NCBI GenBank assembly: GCA_019166125.1
Contig: JAHTBO010000009.1
Location: forward strand, 1 to 64,000
Direction of reading: 5' to 3'
DNA length: 64,000 bases
DNA from: Alcaligenaceae bacterium CGII-47
Lineage (GTDB): Bacteria; Pseudomonadota; Gammaproteobacteria; Burkholderiales; Burkholderiaceae_B
Shown here: one piece after another, positions 25,428 through 34,995 of the stretch
How the letters are laid out: each line of letters starts with the position of its first letter
How positions within the stretch are numbered: the stretch's first letter is position 1
The notes under the pieces: model-generated
What the model was told of the DNA's origin: nothing
Database searches by the model: none
What the model saw: the letters and a program-made list of their open reading frames with translations, nothing else
Program-made: the position numbers and the translations under genes

Positions 25428-28013
25428 TCAGGCGTCGACCGTATTGGCAACGGTGGTGAAGTCCTCGATCTGGTCAAAGTTCATATAACGGTAGATTTCG
25501 TCGCCGTTATCGGCCAATAGACCCATGTCGCTCAGGTATTCTTCGCGAGTCGGGATGCGACCCAGGCGTGAACAGATTGCCGCCAGTTCGGCCGAACCTA
25601 GAAATACATTGGCGTTCTTGCCCAGTCGGTTTGGGAAGTTCCGGGTGCTAGTGGAAAATACCGTTGCCCCCTCGCGCACCTGGGCCTGATTCCCCATGCA
25701 CAGCGAGCAGCCCGGCATCTCCATGCGTGCGCCTGCCGTACCAAAGGTGCCGTAGTGGCCTTCCTTGGTGAGCTCGCTTGCGTCCATTTTGGTGGGCGGG
25801 GCGACCCAAAGCTTGGAGGGCAGGTCGCGTTGACCATCGAGTAGTTTGGCAGCGGCACGGAAGTGGCCGATATTCGTCATGCAGCTACCGATAAAGACCT
25901 CGTCGATGGCCGTGCCTGACACCTCGGAGAGTGTCTTGACGTCGTCCGGGTCGTTCGGGCAGGCAACGATGGGTTCCTTGATGTCGGCCAAGTCGATATC
26001 AATAATGGCGGCGTACTGGGCATCGGCATCCGGCTCGACGAGCTGAGGGTTAGCCAGCCAGGCCTGCATGCCCTGGATGCGGCGACTTAGCGTGCGTGCG
26101 TCTTCGTAACCATTGGCAATCATCCACTTGAGTAGCGTGATGTTGCTATTGAGGTATTCGATGATCGGCTCTTTGTTCAGGCGTACCGTGCAGGCCGCAG
26201 CAGAACGCTCGGCTGAGGCGTCAGACAGTTCAAAGGCTTGTTCGATTTTGAGGTTGGGCAGGCCCTCGATCTCTAGGATCCGACCAGAGAACGCGTTTTT
26301 CTTGCCCTTTTTGTCGACGGTCAGCAGACCTTGCTTGATTGCGTAAAGCGGAATGGCGTTGACCAGGTCGCGCAAGGTGACGCCGGGCTGCATGGTGCCC
26401 TTAAAGCGCACCAGTACTGATTCGGGCATGTCCAGGGGCATCACGCCTGTGGCAGCGGCAAAGGCAACCAGGCCTGAGCCCGCAGGAAAGCTGATACCAA
26501 TCGGGAATCGTGTGTGCGAGTCGCCGCCGGTACCGACCGTATCGGGCAGTAGCATGCGGTTTAGCCAGGAATGGATGATGCCATCGCCCGGACGTAGCGA
26601 CACACCGCCGCGTGTGCTGATAAAGGTAGGTAACTCGTGGTGGGTTTTGACGTCTACGGGCTTTGGGTACGCCGCAGTATGGCAAAAAGATTGCATTACC
26701 AGATCGGCAGAAAATCCCACGCAGGCTAGATCCTTGAGCTCGTCGCGGGTCATTGGGCCAGTCGTGTCCTGGCTGCCGACTGAGGTCATGCGTGGTTCGC
26801 AGTAGGTGCCGGGGCGTACACCTTGGCCTTCTGGTAGGCCGCAGGCGCGTCCGACCAGCTTTTGTGCGATAGAGAAACCCTTACCGCTATCTACGGGGTT
26901 TTCCGGGAGGCGGAACAAAGTTGTCGCTGGCAGGCCCAGGGCGGCACGTGCCTTGGCCGTCAGACCACGCCCGATAATCAGCGGAATGCGTCCGCCTGCG
27001 CGAACTTCATCGAGCAGCACGTCGGACTTGAGCTGAAATTCTGCGATGACTTGGCCGTTTTTAAGGGCTTGGCCTTCGTAGGGACGTAATTCGATCACAT
27101 CACCCATGTTCATGTTCGAGACATCGAGCTCGATGGGCAGCGCACCGGAGTCCTCCATGGTGTTGTAGAAGATCGGGGCAATCTTATTGCCCAGACAGAC
27201 GCCACCAAAGCGCTTGTTCGGTACAAAGGGGATGTCCTCGCCGGTATGCCAGATCACGGAATTCGTTGCGGATTTGCGCGAAGAACCTGTGCCCACCACG
27301 TCGCCCACATAGGCGATCAGATGACCTTTTGCCTTAAGCTCATTGATGAACTTGATCGGGCCGACCTGCCCGGGTGCATCGGGCTCGATACCATCGCGTG
27401 GGTTCTTGAGCATGGCGAGGGCGTGCAATGGAATGTCTGGACGGCTCCAGGCGTCGGGTGCAGGAGACAGATCATCCGTATTGGTCTCGCCCGTGACCTT
27501 GAACACAGTCAAGGTTATGCTTTTGGGAACTTCAGGACGATTCGTGAACCATTCAGCGTCAGCCCAGCTCTGTAGTACCGACTGGGCATGAACATTCCCT
27601 GCTTTGGCCTTTTCCTCAATGTCGTGGAAGGCATCAAAGATCAGCAGGGTTTTCTTGAGGCCCTCGGCGGCGACAGGAGCAAGCGTGGGGTGATCGAGTA
27701 ACTCGACCAAGGCGCTGATATTGTATCCACCCAGCATCGTGGCGAGCAGCTCAGTGGCTTGTTTGCCATCAATAAGTGGGCAGGCTTCGCTACCTAGGGC
27801 GACGGCAGCCAGGTAGGACGCCTTGACGCTGGCCGCTTCATCCACGCCCGCTGGGACGCGATGGGTGAACAAATTCATGAGAAAGGCTTCTTCGCCCTGG
27901 GGAGGGTTTTTTAGCAGTTCGATCAAGTCAGCGGTTTGGTGGGCCGAGAGCGGAAGCGGGGGAATACCCAGTGCTTCGCGCGCGGCGGCCTCGGTGCGAT
28001 AAGAATCCAGCAT
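25428..28013 (-). CDS. acnB: Aconitate hydratase B (bifunctional aconitase / 2-methylisocitrate dehydratase)
   Basis: An 861-residue cytosolic [4Fe-4S] enzyme that interconverts citrate and isocitrate; AcnB enzymes can also hydrate 2-methyl-cis-aconitate. The domain order is that of AcnB: the HEAT-like helical region at the N-terminus (about 1-160), the swivel-like domain, then the catalytic barrel domains. Cluster ligands lie in [16 protein letters not shown] and [14 protein letters not shown]. No acnD/prpF is present beside prpBCD, so AcnB probably supplies the 2-methylaconitate hydration step of the methylcitrate cycle. Its own promoter and operator lie upstream. Confidence 0.96.
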   Translation of the reverse strand: MLDSYRTEAAAREALGIPPLPLSAHQTADLIELLKNPPQGEEAFLMNLFTHRVPAGVDEAASVKASYLAAVALGSEACPLIDGKQATELLATMLGGYNISALVELLDHPTLAPVAAEGLKKTLLIFDAFHDIEEKAKAGNVHAQSVLQSWADAEWFTNRPEVPKSITLTVFKVTGETNTDDLSPAPDAWSRPDIPLHALAMLKNPRDGIEPDAPGQVGPIKFINELKAKGHLIAYVGDVVGTGSSRKSATNSVIWHTGEDIPFVPNKRFGGVCLGNKIAPIFYNTMEDSGALPIELDVSNMNMGDVIELRPYEGQALKNGQVIAEFQLKSDVLLDEVRAGGRIPLIIGRGLTAKARAALGLPATTLFRLPENPVDSGKGFSIAQKLVGRACGLPEGQGVRPGTYCEPRMTSVGSQDTTGPMTRDELKDLACVGFSADLVMQSFCHTAAYPKPVDVKTHHELPTFISTRGGVSLRPGDGIIHSWLNRMLLPDTVGTGGDSHTRFPIGISFPAGSGLVAFAAATGVMPLDMPESVLVRFKGTMQPGVTLRDLVNAIPLYAIKQGLLTVDKKGKKNAFSGRILEIEGLPNLKIEQAFELSDASAERSAAACTVRLNKEPIIEYLNSNITLLKWMIANGYEDARTLSRRIQGMQAWLANPQLVEPDADAQYAAIIDIDLADIKEPIVACPNDPDDVKTLSEVSGTAIDEVFIGSCMTNIGHFRAAAKLLDGQRDLPSKLWVAPPTKMDASELTKEGHYGTFGTAGARMEMPGCSLCMGNQAQVREGATVFSTSTRNFPNRLGKNANVFLGSAELAAICSRLGRIPTREEYLSDMGLLADNGDEIYRYMNFDQIEDFTTVANTVDA

Positions 28014-28058
28014 GATAGGAGCCCTTGGTAGCGTGTTGGGAGGGGAAGTATGGCTTGT

Positions 28059-28109
28059 ATTTTAAGAGACAGAAGCAATTCAAGCAACAGTCTTATATAA
28101 GATATAAGA
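28059..28109 (-). promoter_or_regulatory. acnB promoter with TCTTATA-n5-TATAAGA operator
   Basis: Minus strand: -35 TTGCTT (28082-28087), 17-bp spacer, -10 TAAAAT (28059-28064). The near-palindrome (28090-28109, extending to 28110) begins 2 bp upstream of the -35. On the minus strand it reads TCTTATATCTTATATAAGAC, identical to the element between mdh and gntR. The arms are GTCTTATA and TATAAGAC around 5 bp. The GntR regulator encoded at 33356 is the natural candidate binder. The position next to the -35 could fit either activation or blocking. Confidence 0.65.
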
Positions 28110-28139
28110 CATAGTTTATGAATGCAGAATCCGCCAAAC

Positions 28140-28168
28140 CATTTGGCCCGCGAAAAGCAGGCCAAATG
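28140..28168 (-). terminator. Hairpin at the end of the prp-GNAT operon
   Basis: CATTTGGCC (28140-28148) pairs with GGCCAAATG (28160-28168), 11-nt loop, located 19 bp after the GNAT stop. No strong T-run follows on the minus strand, so termination may be partial. Confidence 0.55.
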
Positions 28169-28186
28169 ATGTCAGATGCGCGTGGA

Positions 28187-28462
28187 TCAGGCGAGTAGGT
28201 CTTGTTCTGCCGGGTGGCGACGGATGTAGGCATCCACGTACGAGCAGACAGGACGCACTCGCCAACCTAATGTGCGAGCGGTATCCAAGCCTGCCTGGAC
28301 GAGCGCAGCGGCAATGCCGCGGCCCTCTACGGGGACGGGCACGCCAGTGTGAGTGAAGGCTGCGACGCCATCGGCCAGGGTGTAGTCCAGGACGCAGTGG
28401 TGACCTTCTTCGGTCCATTCAAATCGGTGCTGGGCGGCGTTGTGGCTAATGGCGCGTGTCAT
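28187..28462 (-). CDS. Small GNAT-like N-acetyltransferase (YjdJ/COG2388 type)
   Basis: A 91-residue one-domain protein. The segment HHCVLDYTLADGVAAFTHTGVPVPVEGRGIAAALVQAGLDTAR contains the acetyl-CoA-binding VEGRGIA loop (Q/RxxGxG/A). The end CSYVDAYIRRHPAEQDLL is characteristic of the minimal GNAT group related to YjdJ. The substrate is unknown. It follows prpD by 9 bp, so it is co-transcribed with the methylcitrate-cycle genes. Confidence 0.85.
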   Translation of the reverse strand: MTRAISHNAAQHRFEWTEEGHHCVLDYTLADGVAAFTHTGVPVPVEGRGIAAALVQAGLDTARTLGWRVRPVCSYVDAYIRRHPAEQDLLA

Positions 28463-28471
28463 GGGCAGACC

Positions 28472-29923
28472 TTAGATAACGTATAGATCGACATACTCGT
28501 GAACCGGCATGGCCTCGAGGGCCTTTTGATCCAGCGAGACATCCAGGATGCGTTGCTGTTGACGAGTCGGGAATTGCCGTGCCAGGTTGGTGCGGAACTT
28601 GGCTTCAAGCAGTGGAATACCATCCTTACGGCGGCGCTTGTGCCCAATCGGGTATTCGCAGACGATCTCGTCAAGTTTGGTGCCATCATTGAATTCCACG
28701 GTCAGGGCATTGGCAATCGAACGCTTTTCGGGATCGTGGTAATCGCTGGTGAAGGCCGGGTCTTCGACGCAGATGATCTTGGCGCGTAGGGCGTCGATGC
28801 GTGGGTCGGCGGCAACACTATCCTCATAGTCGCCGGCAGTCAGGCGCCCAAAGATGATGGGCACGGCCACCATATACTGGATGCAGTGATCGCGGTCGGC
28901 AGGGTTATCGAGTGGCCCCTTTTTGTCGATGATGCGGATGCACGCCTCATGTGTGCGGATGGTGATGGCCTTGATATCCGCATCGGTCTTGCCCAGTGAT
29001 TTGAGCTTGTCGTGGATCTGCATGGCGCTCTCGACGGCTGTTTGCGAGTGGAACTCGGCCGGGAACGAGATCTTGAACAGGACGTTCTCCATGACATAGG
29101 TGCCGTAGGGCCGCTGAAATTTGAAGGGCTGGCCTTTGAACAGCACGTCATAAAAACCCCATACCGGTGCACTGAGCACCGAGGGGTAGCCCATCTCGCC
29201 GGTTTTGGCAATCAGTGCCAGACGTACCGCACGGCTGGTTGCGTCGCCCGCCGCCCAGCTCTTGCGACTTCCTGTGTTGGGTGAGTGGCGGTAGGTGCGC
29301 AGGCTCTGCCCATCAACCCATGCCAGTGAGACTGCATTGATCGTCTCCTCGCGTGAGAGGCCCAGCATCTGCGAGACCACAGCGGTCGAGGCGACCTTTA
29401 CCAATACGACGTGATCCAGACCAACCTTGTTAAAGGAGTTCTCTAGTGCGATACAGCCCTGGATTTCGTGAGCCTTGATCATCCCCTCGAGCACGGCGCG
29501 CATGGTCAACGGCGCCTTGCCAGCAGCGACTGCATTGCGAGAGAGCCAGTCCGCCACGGCGAGAATGCCCCCTAGATTGTCTGATGGATGGCCCCATTCG
29601 GCCGCAAGCCAGGTATCGTTGAAGTCCAGCCAGCGAATCATGGCGCCGATATTGAAGGCAGCCTGGACGGGATCGAGCTGAAACTGTGTGCCGGGAACCT
29701 TGGCACCATTGGGAACAATTGTGCCGGGCACAATCGGGCCCAACAGCTTACGGCAGGCTGGATACTCGAGCGCCTCCAGACCGCATCCCAGCGTGTCGAT
29801 CAATGCATTGCGTGCCGTGTCAAGCGCGAGCTCGCTTTGGATGGTGTAATCCAGAACATAGTCGACGATATCGACCAGAACCTGATCGGGCTCGGGGCGG
29901 ACATTAGAAATAGTCGCAGACAT
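28472..29923 (-). CDS. prpD: 2-methylcitrate dehydratase PrpD
   Basis: A 483-residue iron-sulfur-free MmgE/PrpD enzyme that dehydrates 2-methylcitrate to 2-methyl-cis-aconitate in propionate breakdown. Family blocks: [35 protein letters not shown], and [24 protein letters not shown]. The start at ATG 29923 gives the E. coli-like length and is preceded by TAGGAA. The frame runs further upstream without family similarity. It is 28 bp after prpC. Confidence 0.95.
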   Translation of the reverse strand: MSATISNVRPEPDQVLVDIVDYVLDYTIQSELALDTARNALIDTLGCGLEALEYPACRKLLGPIVPGTIVPNGAKVPGTQFQLDPVQAAFNIGAMIRWLDFNDTWLAAEWGHPSDNLGGILAVADWLSRNAVAAGKAPLTMRAVLEGMIKAHEIQGCIALENSFNKVGLDHVVLVKVASTAVVSQMLGLSREETINAVSLAWVDGQSLRTYRHSPNTGSRKSWAAGDATSRAVRLALIAKTGEMGYPSVLSAPVWGFYDVLFKGQPFKFQRPYGTYVMENVLFKISFPAEFHSQTAVESAMQIHDKLKSLGKTDADIKAITIRTHEACIRIIDKKGPLDNPADRDHCIQYMVAVPIIFGRLTAGDYEDSVAADPRIDALRAKIICVEDPAFTSDYHDPEKRSIANALTVEFNDGTKLDEIVCEYPIGHKRRRKDGIPLLEAKFRTNLARQFPTRQQQRILDVSLDQKALEAMPVHEYVDLYVI

Positions 29924-29951
29924 TAAAATTCCTAGAAAGTGAAGGAGCAGC

Positions 29952-31136
29952 TTATTTGCGCTTGCTGAGGGGAATAAATTTCTGGTCCTCTGGGCCGACA
30001 TAATTAGCTGTCGGGCGAATGATCTTGTTGTCGATACGCTGCTCGATGATGTGAGCCGACCAGCCCGCCATACGCGCAATCACGAATAATGGCGTAAACA
30101 TGCTGGTAGGCACGCCCATCACATGGTAGGACACCGCCGAGAACCAATCCAGGTTCGGGAACATTTTTTTGGCGTCCCACATGGTGGATTCCAGACGCTC
30201 GGCGATATCAAATAGCTTGGTCGAGCCGGCCTTCTTGGAGAGCTTGCGCGAGACTTCCTTGATGACCTGATTACGGGGGTCGGATACGGTGTAGACGGGA
30301 TGACCAAAACCGATGATGACCTCTTTGGCCTCGACGCGGCGGCGAATATCAGCCTCTGCCTCATCGGGCGACTCGTAGCGGCTCTGGATTTCGTAGGCGA
30401 CCTCGTTTGCGCCCCCGTGCTTGGGGCCACGCAATGCGCCGATTGCTCCGGTGATGGCCGAGTACATGTCCGAGCCTGTGCCAGCAATCACGCGCCCTGT
30501 AAAGGTCGAGGCGTTGAACTCGTGCTCGGCGTACAGGTTCAGCGAGGTGTGCATGGCGTGGACCCAATCGTCGTTGGGGACCTCGCCATGCAGCAAGTGC
30601 AGAAAGTGCCCCCCAATGCTGTCGTCGTCCGTCTCGACATCAATAATGCGGCCGTTGTGGCTGTAGTGGTACCAGTAGAGCAAGGCTGAGCCCAGGCTGG
30701 CCATGAGGCGATCGGCAATATCGCGGGCGTCGGGCAGATTATGCTTGTCTTTTTCGGGCAAGACGCAACCCAGCACGGACGCGGCAGTGCGCATCACATC
30801 CATGGGGTGGCTGGCAGCTGGTAGCGCCTCGAGTACGATCTGGAGCTGCGCGGGTAGGCCGCGCAAGCGACGCAGCTTCTCCTTATAGGCCTTGAGTTCG
30901 GCTTTATTGGGGAGTTTGCCGTGAATCAACAGGTGGGCAACTTCCTCGAATTCGCAGTTATCGGCAATATCAAGAATATCGTAGCCACGGTAGTGCAGGT
31001 CGTTGCCGCTACGCCCCACGGTACATAGTGCGGTATTACCCGCGATAATCCCGGACAGCGCGACAGATTTTTTGGGTTTGAAGCCGGGCTTGGCTTCAGT
31101 CGCACCGGCAGCACTGGTTTTGGCTTTGCTCACCAT
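29952..31136 (-). CDS. prpC: 2-methylcitrate synthase
   Basis: A 394-residue citrate-synthase-fold enzyme that condenses propionyl-CoA with oxaloacetate. The N-terminal [35 protein letters not shown] is typical of PrpC. Active-site regions: [12 protein letters not shown] (His), [15 protein letters not shown] (His) and [21 protein letters not shown] precedes ATG 31136. The GFGHPVY variant and the prpB/prpD neighbours separate it from the true citrate synthase at 37796. Confidence 0.96.
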   Translation of the reverse strand: MVSKAKTSAAGATEAKPGFKPKKSVALSGIIAGNTALCTVGRSGNDLHYRGYDILDIADNCEFEEVAHLLIHGKLPNKAELKAYKEKLRRLRGLPAQLQIVLEALPAASHPMDVMRTAASVLGCVLPEKDKHNLPDARDIADRLMASLGSALLYWYHYSHNGRIIDVETDDDSIGGHFLHLLHGEVPNDDWVHAMHTSLNLYAEHEFNASTFTGRVIAGTGSDMYSAITGAIGALRGPKHGGANEVAYEIQSRYESPDEAEADIRRRVEAKEVIIGFGHPVYTVSDPRNQVIKEVSRKLSKKAGSTKLFDIAERLESTMWDAKKMFPNLDWFSAVSYHVMGVPTSMFTPLFVIARMAGWSAHIIEQRIDNKIIRPTANYVGPEDQKFIPLSKRK

Positions 31137-31147
31137 GATTGATCTCC

Positions 31148-32041
31148 TTATTTTGATTTGCCTTGCTGAAACAGAGCGTCCAGCCGCGATTCAAATTCGT
31201 GATAACCGATACGCTCGTAGAGTTCCTCGCGGGTTTGCATCATATCGATAACATTGCGTTGGTGACCGTCGCGCCGGATTGCCGTATAAACCGTCTCGGC
31301 AGCCTTGTTCATGGCCCGGAAGGCGGATAAGGGGTAGAGCACGATGCCCACGCCTGCGCTGGCTAACTCCTCGACGCTGAATAGGGGTGTCTGGCCAAAT
31401 TCGGTGATGTTGGCGAGCACAGGGACATCCAAGGCCTTGGTAAAACGCGCATAAGTATCAAGGTCGTAGGATGCTTCGGCAAAAATGGCATCTGCGCCCG
31501 CCTCGGCGCAAGCGATGGCGCGATCCAACGCAGCCTCTACCCCATCGACCGCGATTGCGTCGGTGCGTGCGATGATAAAGAAGTCGCTGTCGGTGCGCGC
31601 GTCCACGGCAGCCTTGATGCGGTCAACCATTTCTGCTGTTGTGACGATTTCCTTACCTGGACGATGGCCGCAGCGTTTAGCACCCACCTGATCCTCGATA
31701 TGGCAGGCGGCAGCGCCAAATTTGATCAGGGATTTGACACTACGGGCGATGTTAAAGGCAGAGGGTCCAAAGCCAGTGTCGATATCGACGAGCAGAGGCA
31801 GCTCGCAGACGTCCGTGATACGGCGGATATCAGTCAGCACATCGTCCAGCGTATTGATACCCAGGTCGGGGACGCCGAGTGAGCCGGCTGCCACGCCACC
31901 GCCCGATATATAGATTGCCCGATAACCCGCGCGACGTGCGAGTAATGCATGGTGGGCGTTGATGGTACCTACGATTTGTAGCGGCTGTTCGTCTTTGAGC
32001 GCCTGGCGAAACTGTGCGCCGGCAGATAGGGGTCGAGTCAT
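31148..32041 (-). CDS. prpB: Methylisocitrate lyase
   Basis: A 297-residue TIM-barrel lyase that splits 2-methylisocitrate into pyruvate and succinate. The isocitrate-lyase-family signature is [16 protein letters not shown] (KRCGH, catalytic Cys). Metal and substrate residues lie in DIDTGFG and ARTDA. The start at ATG 32041 follows GGAGA at about 8 nt and gives the E. coli PrpB length. An upstream in-frame ATG at 32065 lies inside the intercistronic stretch. It is 11 bp ahead of prpC. Confidence 0.95.
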   Translation of the reverse strand: MTRPLSAGAQFRQALKDEQPLQIVGTINAHHALLARRAGYRAIYISGGGVAAGSLGVPDLGINTLDDVLTDIRRITDVCELPLLVDIDTGFGPSAFNIARSVKSLIKFGAAACHIEDQVGAKRCGHRPGKEIVTTAEMVDRIKAAVDARTDSDFFIIARTDAIAVDGVEAALDRAIACAEAGADAIFAEASYDLDTYARFTKALDVPVLANITEFGQTPLFSVEELASAGVGIVLYPLSAFRAMNKAAETVYTAIRRDGHQRNVIDMMQTREELYERIGYHEFESRLDALFQQGKSK

Positions 32042-32067
32042 GGTGCGTCTCCGGTACGATGCCAATG

Positions 32068-32101
32068 CATCACAGGCCCGGGATCTACCGGGCCTGTGAT
32101 G
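32068..32101 (-). other. Perfect 14-bp stem-loop between mdh and prpB
   Basis: CATCACAGGCCCGG (32068-32081), loop of 6 nt, CCGGGCCTGTGATG (32088-32101). It starts 3 bp after the mdh stop. There is no T-run on the minus strand, so it may be a transcript-stabilising or partial-termination element separating mdh from the prp genes. Confidence 0.7.
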
Positions 32102-32104
32102 GGA

Positions 32105-33094
32105 TTATTTGAGCAGTTCAATGATACCGTCACGCTCTTCAAGCAATTCATTGAGTGTGAAGTCCATGCGCTCCCGCGAGAAGGCGTCGATCTCGATGTC
32201 AGTCACGCGTGTGTATTCGCCATTCGCTGTTGTGACGGGCACACCGTAGATAATGCCTTCTGGGATACCATAAGTGCCATCGGATGGCACGCCCATCGTG
32301 ACCCACTTGCCGTTGCTGCCCAGTACCCAATCGTGGATATGGTCGATGGCAGCATTGGCTGCTGAGGCAGCCGAGGACAGGCCGCGTGCGGCAATAATCG
32401 CTGCACCGCGTTTGCCCACCGTGGGGATAAAAACGTCACGATTCCAGGCATCATCATTGATGAGCTTGGGGAGGCTTTGACCGCCCGCCGTCGCGTAACG
32501 AATATCCGGGTACATGGTGGGCGAGTGATTGCCCCAGACAATGAGGCGTTCGATGTCAGCTACGGGCTGACCGGTCTTGGCCGAGAGCTGTGACAGGGCG
32601 CGATTATGATCCAGGCGCAGCATGGCAGTGAAGTTTTTGGCAGACAGATCCGGCGCGGACTTCATCGCGATATAGGCATTGGTATTGGCTGGGTTGCCAA
32701 CCACCAATACCTTGATGTTGCGGCTGGCGACATCGTTCAGTGCTTTACCCTGGGCCGTAAAAATCTGTGCGTTGACCTGAAGCAAGTCCTTGCGCTCCAT
32801 GCCAGGGCCGCGGGGGCGTGCGCCCACCAGCAAGGCGAAGTCGGCATCCTTGAAGGCCTCGCGTGGATCGCTGTGTGCGCTCATGCCGGCTAACAATGGG
32901 AAAGCGCAGTCATCGAGTTCCATCATGACGCCCTTCAGAGCGTTTTGTGCCTTTTCATCCGGGATCTCTAGTAGCTGCAGAAAAACCGGCTGGTCGGGGC
33001 CGAGCATTTCTCCGGAAGCGATGCGAAATAGCAATGCGTAACCAATCTGGCCGGCTGCGCCGGTAATAGCGACGCGCATGGCGGGTTTAGACAT
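32105..33094 (-). CDS. mdh: Malate dehydrogenase (NAD+)
   Basis: A 329-residue cytosolic LDH/MDH-superfamily enzyme converting malate to oxaloacetate. The nucleotide-binding loop is [22 protein letters not shown] (about 9-30), substrate arginines lie in [15 protein letters not shown], and the proton-relay histidine is in [11 protein letters not shown]. The 329-residue form with these motifs is the cytosolic-type MDH common in beta-proteobacteria. GGAGACC precedes ATG 33094. It leads the minus-strand mdh-prpBCD-GNAT gene row and has its own operator-bearing promoter. Confidence 0.97.
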   Translation of the reverse strand: MSKPAMRVAITGAAGQIGYALLFRIASGEMLGPDQPVFLQLLEIPDEKAQNALKGVMMELDDCAFPLLAGMSAHSDPREAFKDADFALLVGARPRGPGMERKDLLQVNAQIFTAQGKALNDVASRNIKVLVVGNPANTNAYIAMKSAPDLSAKNFTAMLRLDHNRALSQLSAKTGQPVADIERLIVWGNHSPTMYPDIRYATAGGQSLPKLINDDAWNRDVFIPTVGKRGAAIIAARGLSSAASAANAAIDHIHDWVLGSNGKWVTMGVPSDGTYGIPEGIIYGVPVTTANGEYTRVTDIEIDAFSRERMDFTLNELLEERDGIIELLK

Positions 33095-33212
33095 ATAAGG
33101 TCTCCGGTATGTAGTGAGTACGGAAAGGGTTTGGATGCGTAGAGTGTAATGCTTTTGGGACTTGACTCAGAGGGGGTTATCCACCCTTGGCCATGGCCGC
33201 ACGTCGTCGAAA

Positions 33213-33264
33213 AGGATAATTTATTTTGCTAAGCACGTCAATATTCTTATATCTTATATAAGAC
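33213..33264 (-). promoter_or_regulatory. mdh promoter with the shared TCTTATA-n5-TATAAGA operator
   Basis: Minus strand: -35 TTGACG (33236-33241), exactly 17-bp spacer, -10 TATCCT (33213-33218). The element at 33245-33264 (plus strand TCTTATATCTTATATAAGAC) starts 3 bp upstream of the -35. It is the same 20 bp as at acnB but in opposite orientation to the promoter. A further ATAAGA copy follows at 33265-33270. Lying 92 bp before the GntR gene, it could also serve autoregulation. Confidence 0.7.
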
Positions 33265-33355
33265 ATAAGAGCATTAGACATCAAGCGTCAAGCGTGCGAA
33301 AATAGACTGGTTTTATTTTGTTGCATGACCGCTTGTCCGGTCGCCTCTTGTCACC

Positions 33356-34126
33356 ATGTCAGATTCTCCCATGACCGATCGGCCCCATGATCCAGGGCGG
33401 GCTGCGAGTAGTGCCGCGTTCAGCCCACTGTATCAACAGATCAAGAGCCTGATCCTGCGCGGGCTTGACCATGGCGAGTGGAAGCCCGGCGAGGCAATCC
33501 CCAGCGAATTCGAACTCGCAGCAAGATACCAGGTAAGTCAGGGTACAGTACGTAAGGCGATCGATGAGCTGGCTGCAGATAATTTGCTGATCCGACGCCA
33601 GGGCAAGGGGACCTTTGTTGCGACGCATAACGAGGCGAAGGTTCGTTTTCGTTTTTTACGCTTGTCTGCCGACGATGGCTTGCCCGCTGCCTCGCGCAGC
33701 CAGATTTTGGATTGCCGACGCCTCAAGGCGCCCCCAGAGGTGGCTGGCGCACTTGATATGCGTACAGGCGATATGGTCGTGAATATGCGCCGTGTGCTGT
33801 CTTTTGATGCCATCCCTACTATCCTTGATGACATCTGGCTGCCGGGGCACATATTTAAGGGTCTGACCATGGAATCATTAGAGCGCTATCGTGGGCCGGT
33901 CTATGCCTTGTTTGAAACTGAATTCGGGGTCAGTATGGTGCGCGCCGACGAAAAGATCCGCGCGGTCATCGCTACCTCGGCTCAGGCAGAGCTGCTCAGC
34001 GTACCTGTCTCGAGTCCTTTATTGCAGGTTGAGCGGATTTCATACACTTACGGCGATCGACCGATGGAGTTGCGCCGCGGTTTATATGTCACCGAGCGTT
34101 ATCATTACCGAAATAGCTTGAATTGA
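33356..34126 (+). CDS. GntR-family (HutC subfamily) transcriptional regulator
   Basis: A 256-residue regulator. The N-terminal winged helix-turn-helix (about 23-90) carries WKPGEAIPSEFELAARYQVSQGTVRKAIDELAADNLLIRRQGKGTFV. The C-terminal UTRA ligand-binding domain (about 105-250) ends PMELRRGLYVTERYHYRNSL. It is divergent from mdh and directly upstream of sdhCDAB. Both this context and the repeated AT-rich near-palindromes at mdh and acnB suggest it controls TCA and methylcitrate genes. The effector is unknown; a TCA-cycle acid or methylcitrate is plausible. Confidence 0.92.
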   Translation: MSDSPMTDRPHDPGRAASSAAFSPLYQQIKSLILRGLDHGEWKPGEAIPSEFELAARYQVSQGTVRKAIDELAADNLLIRRQGKGTFVATHNEAKVRFRFLRLSADDGLPAASRSQILDCRRLKAPPEVAGALDMRTGDMVVNMRRVLSFDAIPTILDDIWLPGHIFKGLTMESLERYRGPVYALFETEFGVSMVRADEKIRAVIATSAQAELLSVPVSSPLLQVERISYTYGDRPMELRRGLYVTERYHYRNSLN

Positions 34127-34198
34127 GTCCTGGATAGGCGAAAATACCAACCAGGCCGTTACAAAATTAACCACATTGTCATTATCTACGAGGCCACC

Positions 34199-34612
34199 AT
34201 GTCTGAATCTGCACCTAAGCCGCGTCCGGAATTCCGGAACCTCGGTCTTACCCAGCTCATGAGCATTCGCCAGCCACCCGCTGCGGTATCTTCGATCCTG
34301 CATCGGGTCAGCGGGGCACTGCTCTTTCTCTGTCTACCAGTCGTCCTTGTGCCGCTGTTTGCCCAAAGCATTCAATCCCCCGAGAGCTTCGAGGCGATGA
34401 AGGCCTGGGTTGCACAACCCGCCTGTAAGATCATCCTCCTGATTTTGATGTGGGGTTACTTCCACCATTTTTGCGCGGGGATTCGTTACCTGACTCTGGA
34501 TATGCATATTGGCAATGATCGTATTCCATCCCAGCGCTCCGGTGCGTTGGTGATTGGCCTGGGTGTCGCACTGACGGTCATATTTGGTCTCAAACTCTTT
34601 GGAGCATGGTAA
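34199..34612 (+). CDS. sdhC: Succinate dehydrogenase cytochrome b556 subunit
   Basis: A 137-residue membrane subunit of complex II with three helices. SSILHRVSGALLFL contains the Ser and Arg of the ubiquinone site. The heme-b histidine is in HHFCAGIRYLTLD. The ribosome site is weak (ACGAGG). The stop overlaps the sdhD start (TAATG). It is first in sdhCDAB. Confidence 0.95.
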   Translation: MSESAPKPRPEFRNLGLTQLMSIRQPPAAVSSILHRVSGALLFLCLPVVLVPLFAQSIQSPESFEAMKAWVAQPACKIILLILMWGYFHHFCAGIRYLTLDMHIGNDRIPSQRSGALVIGLGVALTVIFGLKLFGAW

Positions 34613-34992
34613 TGGCACACGAACGCATCGGCAGACACCGTCTGGTTGTTGGCGCGCATTACGGGACGCGTGACTTCATCGTTCAGCGTATGACTGCCGT
34701 GATTATGGCTGTGTACACGCTAGTTCTGGTTTTTTACACGGTGTTTGGATCTAGCCTCGATTTTGAATCCTGGCGTGCATTTTTCATCTTCAAGGTAGGT
34801 GTGTTACCTGTGGGTCAGCTGCTGGCCACGGTTGTGTTCATATCAATAGCCTGGCATGCCTGGGTGGGGGTGCGTGATATCTGGATGGACTATGCACGCT
34901 CCGATGGCCTGCGCATGATCCTGCAAGCCCTCACGGTCATGTGGCTGGCTGCAGCCGTCGTTTTCTTTGCACAAATTCTCTGGAGTCTATAA
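34612..34992 (+). CDS. sdhD: Succinate dehydrogenase membrane anchor subunit
   Basis: A 126-residue subunit with three helices that binds heme b and ubiquinone with SdhC. The conserved HAWVGVRDIWMDY segment supplies the heme histidine and the Asp-Tyr pair near the quinone. ATG 34612 overlaps the sdhC stop and is preferred over the in-frame ATG two codons upstream. Confidence 0.94.
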   Translation: MAHERIGRHRLVVGAHYGTRDFIVQRMTAVIMAVYTLVLVFYTVFGSSLDFESWRAFFIFKVGVLPVGQLLATVVFISIAWHAWVGVRDIWMDYARSDGLRMILQALTVMWLAAAVVFFAQILWSL

Positions 34993-34995
34993 GCC

